DNA of 64,000 nt from Pengzhenrongella sp031582905 (GCF_031582905.1 NZ_CP133990.1:2852001-2916000); one strand, 5' to 3'. Positions 1 to 8,680 are shown, numbered from the stretch's first letter. A program made the numbers and translations. The notes: generated by a model not told the origin, from the letters alone.

Positions 1-1
1 C

Positions 2-478
2 GCCGACGGCTCCTCCGACCCGCTGCCCGCCCAGGACGACGACGGCATCCCGTGGCCGCTGACCGTCGGTCGCATCGTCGAGTGGTTCGAGGACAACGGC
101 TTCAGCTACTTCATCGACAACGACGGCGACCTCGGCGGGCTGTGGCGCGGCCGGCTGTTCTACTTCTTCCTCTTCGGTGACCGCTCGGAGATCCTCCAGG
201 TGCGCGGGCAGTGGAACCGCGAGGTCTCCATCGAGCGGCTGCCGGAGGTGCTCGAGATGTGCAACGAGTGGAACGCCGACCGCATCTGGCCCAAGGCGTA
301 CGTCCGGGTGCGCGACAACGGGATGGTGCACGTCGTCGCGGAGGTCGCGACCGACCTGGAGCACGGTGTGACCGACGCGCAGCTCGGTCAGCTGCTGCAC
401 TGCGGGCTGAGCACCGGCAGCATGCTGTTCGACGGGATGGACGAGATGTACCCCGACCCCGCGGCGGCCGCGCCGTGA
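2..478 (+). CDS. YbjN domain protein (5' end outside window)
   Basis: The reading frame is open from the first bases of the window, so the true start lies upstream. The visible 158 residues carry the YbjN pattern: a strand ending in DGDLGGLW, a block ILQVRGQWNRE, then EWNADRIWPKAYVR and a C-terminal DLEHGVTDAQL. YbjN proteins are small soluble proteins with a secretion-chaperone-like fold and no settled biochemical role; in actinobacteria they often occur as adjacent paralogues, as here. The stop codon overlaps the GTG start of the next YbjN gene (GTGA), so the two are probably translationally coupled and may form a heterodimer, which is an inference. Confidence 0.8.
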   Translation, partial: ADGSSDPLPAQDDDGIPWPLTVGRIVEWFEDNGFSYFIDNDGDLGGLWRGRLFYFFLFGDRSEILQVRGQWNREVSIERLPEVLEMCNEWNADRIWPKAYVRVRDNGMVHVVAEVATDLEHGVTDAQLGQLLHCGLSTGSMLFDGMDEMYPDPAAAAP

Positions 479-984
479 GCCCCGAGGCGCTGTCCGGCTG
501 GATCCAGCGGATGCTCGGCAACGCCCGGCCCAAGCCGGCCGAGAAGCCCGTGGTCCGTGAGCGGGCGACCCCGGTGACCCGGGACCGGGTCGCGACCTAC
601 CTCCTGAGCCGGGGCTACCGCTTCCTGCTCGACGACGACGGCGACCTCACCGGAACCTGGGACGGCAGCCGGTTCTGGTTCCTCCTGCTCGGCGAGCGCG
701 GGGAGATCCTGCAGGTCCGCGGCCGGTGGCACCGGACGCTGCCGACGACCCGGCGGACGGCGGTGCTGCTCGCGGTCAACGACTGGAACCGCGAGCGCAT
801 CTGGCCGAAGGTCTACGCCCGGGAGGAGGACGGCGAGCTCGCGCTGTACAGCGAGGTGTCCGTCGACCTGGAGCACGGGGCGACCAGCACCCAGCTCGCG
901 CAGCTCGTGGCGTGCGGCCTCGGCACCGGCGTGCAGATGTTCGGGGTGCTCGACACGCTGCTGCCGGACGGGCTCGAGGGCTGA
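475..984 (+). CDS. YbjN domain protein
   Basis: A 169-residue paralogue of the preceding gene. It repeats the same landmarks (DDDGDLTGTWDG, ILQVRGRWHR, NDWNRERIWPKVYAR, VDLEHGATSTQL) after a basic N-terminal segment of about 35 residues. I place the start at the GTG at 475 because it overlaps the upstream TGA in a GTGA arrangement. The frame extends further upstream but that part only shadows the first gene. The gene converges on miaB with about 9 bases between stops. Function is unknown. Confidence 0.8.
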   Translation: MSPEALSGWIQRMLGNARPKPAEKPVVRERATPVTRDRVATYLLSRGYRFLLDDDGDLTGTWDGSRFWFLLLGERGEILQVRGRWHRTLPTTRRTAVLLAVNDWNRERIWPKVYAREEDGELALYSEVSVDLEHGATSTQLAQLVACGLGTGVQMFGVLDTLLPDGLEG

Positions 985-993
985 CTCGGCGAC

Positions 994-2682
994 TCAGGCC
1001 GTGCGCAGGGTGGGCAGCCCGAGGACGACCGGTCCGCCGGTGGCCGCGCTCGCGGCCCCCGCGTGGCCGTGCCCGCCGTGGCCGTGCACGCCGTGGCCGT
1101 GCACGCCGTGCCCGTGCTCGTCGCCGCCCGGCAGCCCGGCACGGGCCCGCTCACGCGCCGCCCAGGCGTCCCCCGCACGGGTCCGGCGGACCGCGAAGGG
1201 TCCGCCCGCGAGCGCGGAGTCGGCGACGAGGTGGTGCGGTGCGCCGTGCGTCACGGCGACCGTGACGAGGTCGCCCGGCCGGGGCAGGCGCGGGTCGACG
1301 TCGGGCCCGAGGCGCGGGTCGACGGCGCCGTCCGCCGGGTCGCGGTGCGCGGGCCCGGTCACGTCCGCGGGCAGCGCGAAGTGCACGAGGCGGTTGTCCG
1401 CGGCGCGCCCGGAGACACGCAGCGACGCACCGTCCTTGCGGCCGTCGCTGTCGGCGACGAGGACCTCGACGACCCGTCCGGTCTGGGCGACGTTCTCCTC
1501 GAGCGAGATCCGCTCCTGCAGCGCCTGGAGCCGCTCGTAGCGCTCCTGCACCACGGCCTTGGGCAGCTGGTCGGGCAGGTCGGCCGCCGGCGTGCCCGGC
1601 CGGGGCGAGTACTGGAAGGTGAACGCGGAGGAGAACCGGGAGGCCTCGACGACGCGGAGGGTCTCGGCGAAGTCCTCCTCGGTCTCCCCGGGGAAGCCGA
1701 CGATGATGTCGGTCGTGATGGCGGCGTCGGGCATCGCCGTCCGCACCCGGTCCAGGATCCCGAGGAACCGCTCGGCGCGGTAGGAGCGGCGCATCGCGCG
1801 CAGCACGCGGTCCGAGCCGGACTGCAGCGGCATGTGCAGCTGCGGCATGACGTTCGGGGTGGCGGCCATCGCCTCGATGACGTCGTCGGTGAACGCGGCC
1901 GGGTGCGGGCTGGTGAAGCGGACCCGCTCCAGGCCGTCGATGGTCCCGCAGGCGCGCAGCAGCTTGGCGAAGGCCCCGCGGTCGCCGAACTCGACGCCGT
2001 AGCTGTTGACGTTCTGGCCGAGCAGCGTGACCTCGACCGCACCGGAGTCCACGAGGGCCTGGACCTCGGCGAGCACCTCGCCGGGCCGGCGGTCGCGCTC
2101 CTTGCCGCGCAGGTGCGGGACGATGCAGAAGGTGCAGGTGTTGTTGCAGCCGACGCTGATGGACACCCACCCGGCGTAGACCGACTCGCGCCGGGTGGGC
2201 AGCGTCGAGGGGAACACCTGCAGCGACTCGGCGATCTCCACCTGAGCGGCCTCGTTGTGGCGCGCGCGCTCCAGGAGCACCGGCAGGGCGTCGAGGTTGT
2301 GGGTGCCGAAGACGACGTCGACCCACGGCGCGCGGTCGACGATCCCGGCGCGGTCCTTCTGCGCCAGGCACCCGCCGACGGCGATCTGCATGCCGGGGCG
2401 GGCGCGCTTGACCGGTGCGAGCTGGCCGAGGTTGCCGTAGAGCTTGCCGGCTGCGTTCTCGCGGACCGCGCACGTGTTGATCACCAGCACGTCCGCGCTC
2501 CCCCGGGCGGCGTCCTGCGGTGCCGCCGGGACGTAGCCCGCGGCCTCGAGCATCCCGGCCATGTGCTCGGAGTCGTGGATGTTCATCTGGCAGCCGAGCG
2601 TGCGCACCACGTAGGTGCGCGCCGCGTCGGCACCGACGGCCGGGGTCGTCTGCAGGGTGGGGTACGGGCTGGCGTTCATCAC
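994..2682 (-). CDS. miaB: tRNA-2-methylthio-N6-dimethylallyladenosine synthase MiaB
   Basis: A radical-SAM methylthiotransferase that adds the 2-methylthio group to i6A37 in tRNAs reading UNN codons. The N-terminal domain starts with TLGCQMN (cluster Cys about residue 31). The radical-SAM triad CNNTCTFC lies near residue 185 and is followed by a TRAM-like C-terminal region. About 562 residues is longer than the usual 450-510. The excess is a C-terminal tail with eight histidines in about 20 residues (HGHG/VHGHG repeats), followed by a hydrophobic end. The start is either GTG at 2682 or ATG at 2679; a TACCCT hexamer at 2688-2693 lies 5 or 8 bases upstream, suggesting a leaderless message. Confidence 0.95.
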   Translation of the reverse strand: MMNASPYPTLQTTPAVGADAARTYVVRTLGCQMNIHDSEHMAGMLEAAGYVPAAPQDAARGSADVLVINTCAVRENAAGKLYGNLGQLAPVKRARPGMQIAVGGCLAQKDRAGIVDRAPWVDVVFGTHNLDALPVLLERARHNEAAQVEIAESLQVFPSTLPTRRESVYAGWVSISVGCNNTCTFCIVPHLRGKERDRRPGEVLAEVQALVDSGAVEVTLLGQNVNSYGVEFGDRGAFAKLLRACGTIDGLERVRFTSPHPAAFTDDVIEAMAATPNVMPQLHMPLQSGSDRVLRAMRRSYRAERFLGILDRVRTAMPDAAITTDIIVGFPGETEEDFAETLRVVEASRFSSAFTFQYSPRPGTPAADLPDQLPKAVVQERYERLQALQERISLEENVAQTGRVVEVLVADSDGRKDGASLRVSGRAADNRLVHFALPADVTGPAHRDPADGAVDPRLGPDVDPRLPRPGDLVTVAVTHGAPHHLVADSALAGGPFAVRRTRAGDAWAARERARAGLPGGDEHGHGVHGHGVHGHGGHGHAGAASAATGGPVVLGLPTLRTA

Positions 2683-2768
2683 CCATCAGGGTACGGCGCA
2701 CGCGCGTGTGATCTGCGACGTTGTCGTTCCGTAACCTGCGGAGGTAGCGACCCGTCACACGGGCCACC

Positions 2769-2774
2769 TAGGTT
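2769..2774 (+). promoter_or_regulatory. -10 element of gluA, leaderless
   Basis: TAGGTT ends seven bases before the gluA ATG (2782). No Shine-Dalgarno lies in those seven bases. The spacing puts the transcription start at the start codon. No convincing -35 is visible. Confidence 0.5.
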
Positions 2775-2781
2775 CACACCC

Positions 2782-3573
2782 ATGGTCACCCCCACCGCCC
2801 AGCCCGCCATGCCCTCGCCCGGGGCCCGCGCCACCGGTGAGCCGCTCGTCGTCCTGGACCGGGTGAACAAGCACTTCGGGGCCCTGCACGTGCTCCAGGA
2901 CATCGATCTCACCGTCCACCGGGGCGAGGTCGTCGTCGTGATCGGCCCGTCCGGCTCCGGCAAGTCGACCCTGTGCCGCACGATCAACCGGCTCGAGACG
3001 ATCGACGCGGGCACCATCTCGATCGACGGCAAGCCCATCCCTGCCGAGGGCAAGGCGCTCGCCCGGCTGCGGGCCGACGTCGGCATGGTGTTCCAGTCCT
3101 TCAACCTCTTCGCCCACAAGACCGTGCTCGAGAACGTCATGCTCGGCCCGGTGAAGGCCAAGGGCGTCAAGCGCGGCGAGGCGAAGAAGCAGGCGGTCGC
3201 GCTGCTCGAGCGCGTCGGGGTCGCGAACCAGGCGGACAAGCTCCCGGCCCAGCTGTCCGGCGGTCAGCAGCAGCGCGTCGCGATCGCCCGGGCACTGGCC
3301 ATGAGCCCGAAGGTCATGCTGTTCGACGAGCCGACCTCCGCGCTGGACCCGGAGATGATCAACGAGGTCCTCGACGTCATGGTCTCCCTCGCGCAGGACG
3401 GCATGACGATGATCGTGGTCACCCACGAGATGGGGTTCGCGCGCAAGGCCGCGCACCGCGTGGTGTTCATGGACGCCGGCCGGATCGTCGAGGAGGCCGA
3501 CCCGGAGACGTTCTTCACCAACCCGCGCAGCGACCGTGCGCAGGACTTCCTGTCGAAGATCCTGACCCACTGA
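2782..3573 (+). CDS. gluA: Glutamate ABC transporter ATP-binding protein
   Basis: A 263-residue ABC ATPase of the polar amino acid family. Walker A GPSGSGKST is near residues 55-63, the signature is LSGGQQQR, Walker B is VMLFDEPTSALDPE, and the switch histidine sits in VTHEMGF. It energises glutamate (possibly aspartate or glutamine) uptake with GluB, GluC and GluD, encoded directly downstream. ATG at 2782 is preferred over the in-frame ATG at 2809 because of the leaderless promoter spacing. A hairpin follows the stop. The substrate is assigned from the gluABCD gene order and the GluB sequence. Confidence 0.93.
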   Translation: MVTPTAQPAMPSPGARATGEPLVVLDRVNKHFGALHVLQDIDLTVHRGEVVVVIGPSGSGKSTLCRTINRLETIDAGTISIDGKPIPAEGKALARLRADVGMVFQSFNLFAHKTVLENVMLGPVKAKGVKRGEAKKQAVALLERVGVANQADKLPAQLSGGQQQRVAIARALAMSPKVMLFDEPTSALDPEMINEVLDVMVSLAQDGMTMIVVTHEMGFARKAAHRVVFMDAGRIVEEADPETFFTNPRSDRAQDFLSKILTH

Positions 3574-3577
3574 CACC

Positions 3578-3604
3578 CGGGTCGGGCGCACGCCGCCCGG
3601 CCCG
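3578..3604 (+). terminator. Intercistronic hairpin gluA-gluB
   Basis: Two 11-base arms (3578-3588 and 3594-3604, one G-U pair) around a 5-base loop begin just after the gluA stop. There is no T-run. It probably works as a processing or attenuation element in the gluABCD transcript rather than a complete stop. Confidence 0.45.
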
Positions 3605-3655
3605 CCCCCCACAGCGGCCACGCACACCGACGGTCGCTCGACGAAGGAGATCACC

Positions 3656-4552
3656 ATGAAGATCCGCAACGCCGGGGTCATCGCCCTGCTGTCCGCCGGG
3701 GCGCTGACGCTCTCGGCCTGTGGTGGCGGGGACGAGCCGACGGAGCCCGCCGCCGGGGACACCGGTGACACCGGGACCTCCGAGACCACGGACGCCCCCG
3801 AGTTCCCCGAGGGCTCCACCATGGCCGAGCTCGCCGAGGCCGGCGAGATCACCATCGGCACCAAGTTCGACCAGCCCCTGTTCGGCCTGCAGGGCCCGAA
3901 TGGCGTGCCGGAGGGCTTCGACGTCGAGATCGGCCGGCTGATCGCGAGCGAGCTCGGCATCCCCGAGGACGGCATCAACTGGGTCGAGACGATCTCCTCC
4001 AACCGGGAGCCGTTCATCGAGTCCGGCCAGGTCGACATCGTCGTGGCCACCTACACGATCAACGACGCCCGCAAGGAGATCATCTCCTTCGCCGGTCCGT
4101 ACTACGAGGCCGGGCAGTCGATCCTCACCTTGACCAGCACCGAGGACATCCAGGGTCCGGACGACCTGGCGGGCAAGCGGGTCTGCACCGTGTCCGGCTC
4201 GACGCCCGAGCAGAACCTGCTGGAGAACTACCCCGAGGCCGAGGTCGTGGCGTTCGGCGCCTACTCCGACTGCCTCGACCCGCTCCGCAACGGGCAGGTC
4301 GACGCCGTGAGCACGGACAACGTCATCCTCGCCGGCTTCGCGGCGGACAACGACGACCTCCAGGTCGTGGGCGAACCGTTCACCGAGGAGCCGTACGGCA
4401 TCGGCCTGGCCAAGGACGACACCGACTTCCGGATGTGGATCAACGACGTCCTGGAGCAGAGCTACGAGGACGGCACCTGGACCGAGGCGTGGGAGGCGAC
4501 GGCGGGCACCGTCCTGCCGACGCCCGAGCCGCCGGCCGTCGACCGGTACTGA
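3656..4552 (+). CDS. gluB: Glutamate-binding lipoprotein of ABC transporter
   Basis: A 298-residue extracellular solute-binding protein (SBP_bac_3 family). It begins with a lipoprotein signal peptide whose lipobox LSAC places the lipidated Cys at residue 22. A Thr/Glu/Asp-rich linker of about 35 residues follows, then the binding domain with ITIGTKFDQPLFG, GFDVEIGRLIA and the typical NREPFIESGQVDIVVATYTI. A clear ribosome binding site (AAGGAG) precedes the ATG. Hairpins sit in both flanking gaps, which fits the need for more binding protein than permease. It delivers glutamate-type amino acids to GluCD. Confidence 0.93.
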   Translation: MKIRNAGVIALLSAGALTLSACGGGDEPTEPAAGDTGDTGTSETTDAPEFPEGSTMAELAEAGEITIGTKFDQPLFGLQGPNGVPEGFDVEIGRLIASELGIPEDGINWVETISSNREPFIESGQVDIVVATYTINDARKEIISFAGPYYEAGQSILTLTSTEDIQGPDDLAGKRVCTVSGSTPEQNLLENYPEAEVVAFGAYSDCLDPLRNGQVDAVSTDNVILAGFAADNDDLQVVGEPFTEEPYGIGLAKDDTDFRMWINDVLEQSYEDGTWTEAWEATAGTVLPTPEPPAVDRY

Positions 4553-4565
4553 CCCGCTGACGCGC

Positions 4566-4603
4566 GCGGTGCCCGGGGCCGCTCCGACGGCCCCGGGCAC
4601 CGC
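4566..4603 (+). terminator. Strong hairpin gluB-gluC
   Basis: A perfect 16-bp stem (4566-4581 with 4588-4603) and a 6-base loop lie 13 bases after the gluB stop and about 100 bases before gluC. It is GC-only with no T-run. It probably causes partial termination or protects the upstream gluAB message. Confidence 0.65.
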
Positions 4604-4705
4604 CGCGCCGCCGGTCCGGCCGCCCGGCCCACCCGGCCGGCCGGCCCCGCGCTCACCCCGCGCCCGCCCTGCTCCAGCCCTGCTCCCGCGACCGCAAGGA
4701 CCCCT

Positions 4706-5356
4706 GTGGACGTCATCCCCGACAACCTCCCCGCGTACCTGGCGGGGTTCCGGGCCACGCTGTCGCTCACCGTGGTCTCCGGCGCCGTCGCCGTCGCCGT
4801 CGGCCTGCTGCTCGCCGCGATGCGGGTGTCCCCGCTGGCGCCCCTGCGCGGCCTGGCGACCGTCTACGTCGAGGTGCTGCGCAACACCCCGCTGACCCTC
4901 GTGTTCTTCTTCATGGCCTTCGTCGCCCCGCAGTTCGGCGTGCTCGCGCCGCTGGGCTTCTGGACCGCGGTGATCTGCCTGTCGGCGTACACCGCCGCGT
5001 TCGTGTGCGAGGCCGTGCGGTCCGGCATCAACAGCGTCGGCATGGGGCAGTCCGAGGCTGCGCGCGCCATCGGCCTGACGTTCGGCCAGACGCTCAGCCT
5101 CGTCGTGCTGCCGCAGGCCGTCCGCTCGGTCATCCCGCCCCTGATCAACGTGCTCATCGCCCTGGCGAAGAACACGTCCGTCGCGGCCGGGTTCGCCGTC
5201 GTCGAGCTCACCGCGAGCGGCCGCCGGCTCGCGCTGTCCAACCCCGCCGACTCGCTGTGGGCGCTCGGCGGGGTCGCCCTCTTCTACCTGCTCCTCACGA
5301 TCCCCGCGGGACTGCTCGCCGGTGTCGTGGAGCGAAAGGTGGCGTTCGCCCGATGA
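4706..5356 (+). CDS. gluC: Glutamate ABC transporter permease GluC
   Basis: A 216-residue inner-membrane permease of the His/Glu/Gln family. It has about five hydrophobic segments, the N-terminal GFRATLSLTVVSGAVAV, and the EAA loop SEAARAIGLTFGQTL that docks on the ATPase. GTG at 4706 has an AAGGA ribosome binding site six bases upstream. Its stop overlaps the gluD start (ATGA), so the two permease subunits are co-translated. Confidence 0.92.
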   Translation: MDVIPDNLPAYLAGFRATLSLTVVSGAVAVAVGLLLAAMRVSPLAPLRGLATVYVEVLRNTPLTLVFFFMAFVAPQFGVLAPLGFWTAVICLSAYTAAFVCEAVRSGINSVGMGQSEAARAIGLTFGQTLSLVVLPQAVRSVIPPLINVLIALAKNTSVAAGFAVVELTASGRRLALSNPADSLWALGGVALFYLLLTIPAGLLAGVVERKVAFAR

Positions 5357-6243
5357 GCTCGGTCCTGTACGACGTCCCGGGTCCCGCCGCCCGCCGCCGC
5401 GAGCGCATCGGCTCCGTGATCGGCGCCGTGGTGCTCCTCGTGCTCGTCGGCCTCGCGGTGCGGTACGCAGCGGACCGCGGGATCTTCACCGCCGAGCGCT
5501 GGAACGTGCTGTACGACCCGCCGAAGGGGCAGACCGCGGCCGACGTGTGGCGGTTCATGGTCATCGAGGGCCTCGGCGCGACGCTGCGCGCCGCCGCGGT
5601 GGCAGCGCCGCTCGCCCTCGTGCTCGGCCTGCTGCTGGCGCTGTGGCGCACGACGCGGCTCGGCTGGCTGCGACTGCCCGCGGTGGTCGCCATCGAGCTG
5701 TTCCGCGGCCTGCCGGTGCTGCTCATGATGCTGTTCGGGCTGCTGGGCTTCGGGTGGAGCGCCTTCACCGCGGTGGTGTTCGGACTGGTCGTCTACAACA
5801 TGGCGATCATCGCCGAGATCCTGCGCGCGGGGCTCGCGTCCCTGCCGCGCGGCCAGGCCGAGGCCGCGTACGCGGTGGGGCTGACCCGCACCCAGACGCT
5901 GCTGACGATCCTGCTGCCGCAGGCGGTGCGGACGATGCTCCCGAGCCTCATCGCGCAGCTCGTCGTGCTGCTCAAGGACTCCTCGCTCGGGTTCATCGTC
6001 GGCTACCCCGAGCTGCTCAAGTCGATCCAGAACAACGCCCAGTACTTCGGCAACGAGACCTACGTCGCGCTGTTCGTCGTCGGCGCCGGCATCTACCTCG
6101 CCGTCAACATCTCGCTGACCCGGCTCGCCGTGTGGCTCGAGCGACGGTCCGGACGACCCGGGGCACCGGCGGCGACGGCCGCGACCGGCTCGGTCGTGGT
6201 CAACGCACCGGGTGTCGGCGGGGAGCCGCGCGGCGGCGTCTGA
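5353..6243 (+). CDS. gluD: Glutamate ABC transporter permease GluD
   Basis: A 296-residue permease partner of GluC. One N-terminal transmembrane segment (SVIGAVVLLVLVGLAVRYAA) precedes the MetI-like core, which has the EAA loop QAEAAYAVGLTRTQTL and ends with SIQNNAQYFGNET, typical of GluD. ATG at 5353 overlaps the gluC TGA. The C-terminal 30 residues are Ala/Gly/Val-rich and poorly conserved. It converges on rny across 40 bases. Confidence 0.92.
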   Translation: MSSVLYDVPGPAARRRERIGSVIGAVVLLVLVGLAVRYAADRGIFTAERWNVLYDPPKGQTAADVWRFMVIEGLGATLRAAAVAAPLALVLGLLLALWRTTRLGWLRLPAVVAIELFRGLPVLLMMLFGLLGFGWSAFTAVVFGLVVYNMAIIAEILRAGLASLPRGQAEAAYAVGLTRTQTLLTILLPQAVRTMLPSLIAQLVVLLKDSSLGFIVGYPELLKSIQNNAQYFGNETYVALFVVGAGIYLAVNISLTRLAVWLERRSGRPGAPAATAATGSVVVNAPGVGGEPRGGV

Positions 6244-6283
6244 CCGCCCCGAGCACCACCGGGTCGGCCGGACCGGCCGGCGG

Positions 6284-7819
6284 TCAGCCGGCGGTCGCGC
6301 TGGCCCGGATCTCCCGGATGACGGTCACCTTGATCTCACCGGGGTACGTCAGGTCCGCCTCGATGTGGCGCGCGATCGCGGTGGCCAGGCCGGGCATGCT
6401 GTAGTCGTCGACCACCTCGGGCTGGACGATCACCCGGACCTCACGACCGGCCGACATCGCCAGGACCCGCCGGACGCCCTCGTGCTCGGCGACGAGCCGC
6501 TCGATGGTGTCCATCCGCTCGACGTACTGGTCGAGCTCCTCGCGCCGGGCCCCCGGGCGGGCCGCCGAGCAGGCGTCGGCGGCCTGCACGAGGACGGCCT
6601 CGACCGACTCGGGGGTCACCTCGTCGTGGTGGGCCGCGATCGCGTTGACCACGACGTCGCCCTCGCCGCAGCGGCGAGCGAGGTCCGCCCCGATGGCCGC
6701 GTGGGTGCCGGCGACCTCCGGGGTGAGCGCCTTGCCGACGTCGTGCAGGAAGGCAGCGCGCCGGGCGACGGCGACGTCGGCGCCGACCTCGGCGGCCATC
6801 ACCGCGGCGATCTGCGCGGTCTCCACCAGGTGGGCGAGCACGTTCTGGCCGTATGAGGTGCGCAGCCGCAGCCGTCCCATGGTGTGCACGAGATCACGGT
6901 GCAGCGGCCCGACGCCGGCCTGCTCCGCGGCGAGGTGCCCGGCGGCCATGGCGCGCTCGTCGGCGCCCGCGACCGCGTCGGTGTAGGCGGTCTCGATGCG
7001 CTGGGGGTTGATGCGGCCGTCGGCCATGAGCGCCTCGAGCGCGACGTGGGCGACCTCGCGGCGCTCGGCGTCGAAGCAGGACAGCACCACGGCGTCGGGG
7101 GTGTCGTCGATGAGCACGTTCACGCCGGTCAGGGCCTCGAAGGCGCGGATGTTGCGGCCCTCCTTGCCGATGATCCGGCCCTTCATCTCCTCGGTGGGCA
7201 GGCGCACGTGCGCGACGACGCTCTGCGAGCTCGTCGGGCCGGCGAGGCGCTGCACGGCGGTCGCGACGATCCGGCGCGCCCGCTCGTCCGCCTCCGCCCG
7301 GACCCGGGCCTCGGCACGGCGGGCGGCGGTCTCGGCCTCGTGCGTCGCCTGCTCGACGACGCGCCGCTCGACCTCCGCGCGCGCCTGCGCACGGGTCAGC
7401 CCGGCGATGCTCTCGAGCTCGGCGACCGCCGCCGACCGCGCGGTGAGCGCCTCCTGCCGTTCCGCGGACGCAGCGGCGCGGTCGGCGGCCAGCGCAGCCC
7501 GTTCGGCTGCGAGCTCCTGCGCCGTCCGACGCTCGGAGTCCGCGAGGGCCAGGGCGCGGTCCCGCAGGGACTGCGCGAGATCTGCGGCCGCGGCGCGGTC
7601 GTCCGCGAGAGCGCGCTCCCGGGCGGCGATCCCGTCGGCGCGCCGCTCCAGCTCCGCGGCCGCGCGTCGGGTGTCGTCCCCGATGCGCGCGGCGTCGGCC
7701 GCCGCGCGCTCGCGCACGCCCGCCGCGGCACGCCGTGCCGCCAGGACGATGCCCAGCGCCACGAGCAGTGCGACCACCGTCACCACGACGGCGACCACCT
7801 CGGCCCCACCCACGTCCAT
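6284..7819 (-). CDS. rny: Ribonuclease Y
   Basis: A membrane-anchored endoribonuclease that initiates mRNA decay. The 511-residue protein has one N-terminal transmembrane helix (about 8-28), a long Ala/Arg/Glu coiled coil (about 30-190), a KH domain with GRIIGKEGRNI (about 214-224) and a C-terminal HD domain with FLHDVGK (HD at 359-360) and AIAAHHDE. ATG at 7819 has a GGGAG ribosome binding site. The frame opens further upstream, but that part overlaps recX and lacks RNase Y similarity. It lies 40 bases downstream of recX and may be the last gene of the recA-recX transcript. Confidence 0.93.
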   Translation of the reverse strand: MDVGGAEVVAVVVTVVALLVALGIVLAARRAAAGVRERAAADAARIGDDTRRAAAELERRADGIAARERALADDRAAAADLAQSLRDRALALADSERRTAQELAAERAALAADRAAASAERQEALTARSAAVAELESIAGLTRAQARAEVERRVVEQATHEAETAARRAEARVRAEADERARRIVATAVQRLAGPTSSQSVVAHVRLPTEEMKGRIIGKEGRNIRAFEALTGVNVLIDDTPDAVVLSCFDAERREVAHVALEALMADGRINPQRIETAYTDAVAGADERAMAAGHLAAEQAGVGPLHRDLVHTMGRLRLRTSYGQNVLAHLVETAQIAAVMAAEVGADVAVARRAAFLHDVGKALTPEVAGTHAAIGADLARRCGEGDVVVNAIAAHHDEVTPESVEAVLVQAADACSAARPGARREELDQYVERMDTIERLVAEHEGVRRVLAMSAGREVRVIVQPEVVDDYSMPGLATAIARHIEADLTYPGEIKVTVIREIRASATAG

Positions 7820-7859
7820 GTCCGTCTCCCTCGCACGATCTGAGGGTGACGGTACGGCC

Positions 7860-8675
7860 TCAGTCGTCCTGCGCGTGCACGGCGTCATCCGGCCCGTCGA
7901 CGACCATGTCGTCCCAGCCGCTGCCGGCCGGGCCCGCGGCGCCGTCCTGGTCGTCGACGGCCTCCTCCGCGAGGAGCTCGCGCACCAGACGGTGCGCGAG
8001 CCCGCCGGAGTACCCCTTGCGGCCCAGCATCGCGGTGACCCGGCGCACCCGCACCTCACGCGCGAGCCCGGACGTCGCGGCCAGCCGGCGGCGGGCGAGC
8101 TCGCGCGCCGTGGTCTCCTCCTGGTCGGCGTCGACCGTGCTCAGCGCCTCCGCCGCCAGCTCGTCGTCGATGCCCTTGCGCCGCAGCTCGACCCCGAGGG
8201 CGCGACGGGCCAGGCCGCGGTCGGCGTGCCGGGACCGCACGAGGATGCGGGCGTACTCGGCGTCGTCGATGAGGCCGACCTCGGTGAACCGGTCGAGGAC
8301 CTTCTCCGCGACGGCCTCCGGCACGTCCTTGCGGGCCATCGCCTCGGCGAGCTGGGCCCGGCTGCGTGGCGCCCCGGTCAGGAGCCTCAGCGCGATCGCC
8401 CGGGCGACCGACTCGGGGTCCGGCTCGCGGTCGCTCGCGGCCGGGCCGTCGAGCGGCGGCTCCGACGTCCGTGACCGTCCGCCGGACCAGCCGGACGACG
8501 ACCGCGCGGACCGTCGGCCGCGACGCGACCCGGCCGCGCCCGTCCCGTCCGTCCCGTCCGTCCCGTCCGTCCCGTCCGTCACGTCGGTCACGTTCGTCAC
8601 GTCCGCTCCGTCCGTGGACCGGCTGCCCGTGGCGCCGCCGGACCACGGGTCATCGTGCTGCGGACCGGTGGGCAC
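7860..8675 (-). CDS. recX: Regulatory protein RecX
   Basis: RecX restrains RecA filament growth. The C-terminal 165 residues show the RecX helical repeats (ARAIALRLLTGAPRSRAQLA, GLIDDAEYARILVRSR, GLARRALGVELRRKGI, VTAMLGRKGYSGGLAHRLV). The N-terminal 100 residues are low-complexity and include a (T/N)-x-T-D-G repeat encoded by a 9-bp minisatellite. I place the start at the GTG at 8675, five bases after the recA stop, giving 271 residues. A start inside the low-complexity part cannot be excluded. Placement behind recA suggests SOS co-expression. Confidence 0.88.
   Translation of the reverse strand: MPTGPQHDDPWSGGATGSRSTDGADVTNVTDVTDGTDGTDGTDGTGAAGSRRGRRSARSSSGWSGGRSRTSEPPLDGPAASDREPDPESVARAIALRLLTGAPRSRAQLAEAMARKDVPEAVAEKVLDRFTEVGLIDDAEYARILVRSRHADRGLARRALGVELRRKGIDDELAAEALSTVDADQEETTARELARRRLAATSGLAREVRVRRVTAMLGRKGYSGGLAHRLVRELLAEEAVDDQDGAAGPAGSGWDDMVVDGPDDAVHAQDD
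8542..8604. repeat. 9-bp tandem repeat inside recX
   Basis: Seven consecutive 9-base units based on GTCCCGTCC; the last three diverge to GTCACGTCG-like forms. The repeat is in frame with recX and encodes an Asp-Thr/Gly-rich linker upstream of the RecX fold. Confidence 0.85.
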
Positions 8676-8680
8676 GGCGC

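Noticed and set aside
1063..2700. Long plus-strand open frame opposite miaB, running into gluA
   Set aside because: It mirrors miaB in high-GC DNA, has Arg/Gly/Ala composition without motifs, and gluA has a well-placed start at 2782.
8542..8604. CRISPR or regulatory repeat in recX
   Set aside because: Units are 9 bases, contiguous and in the recX reading frame.
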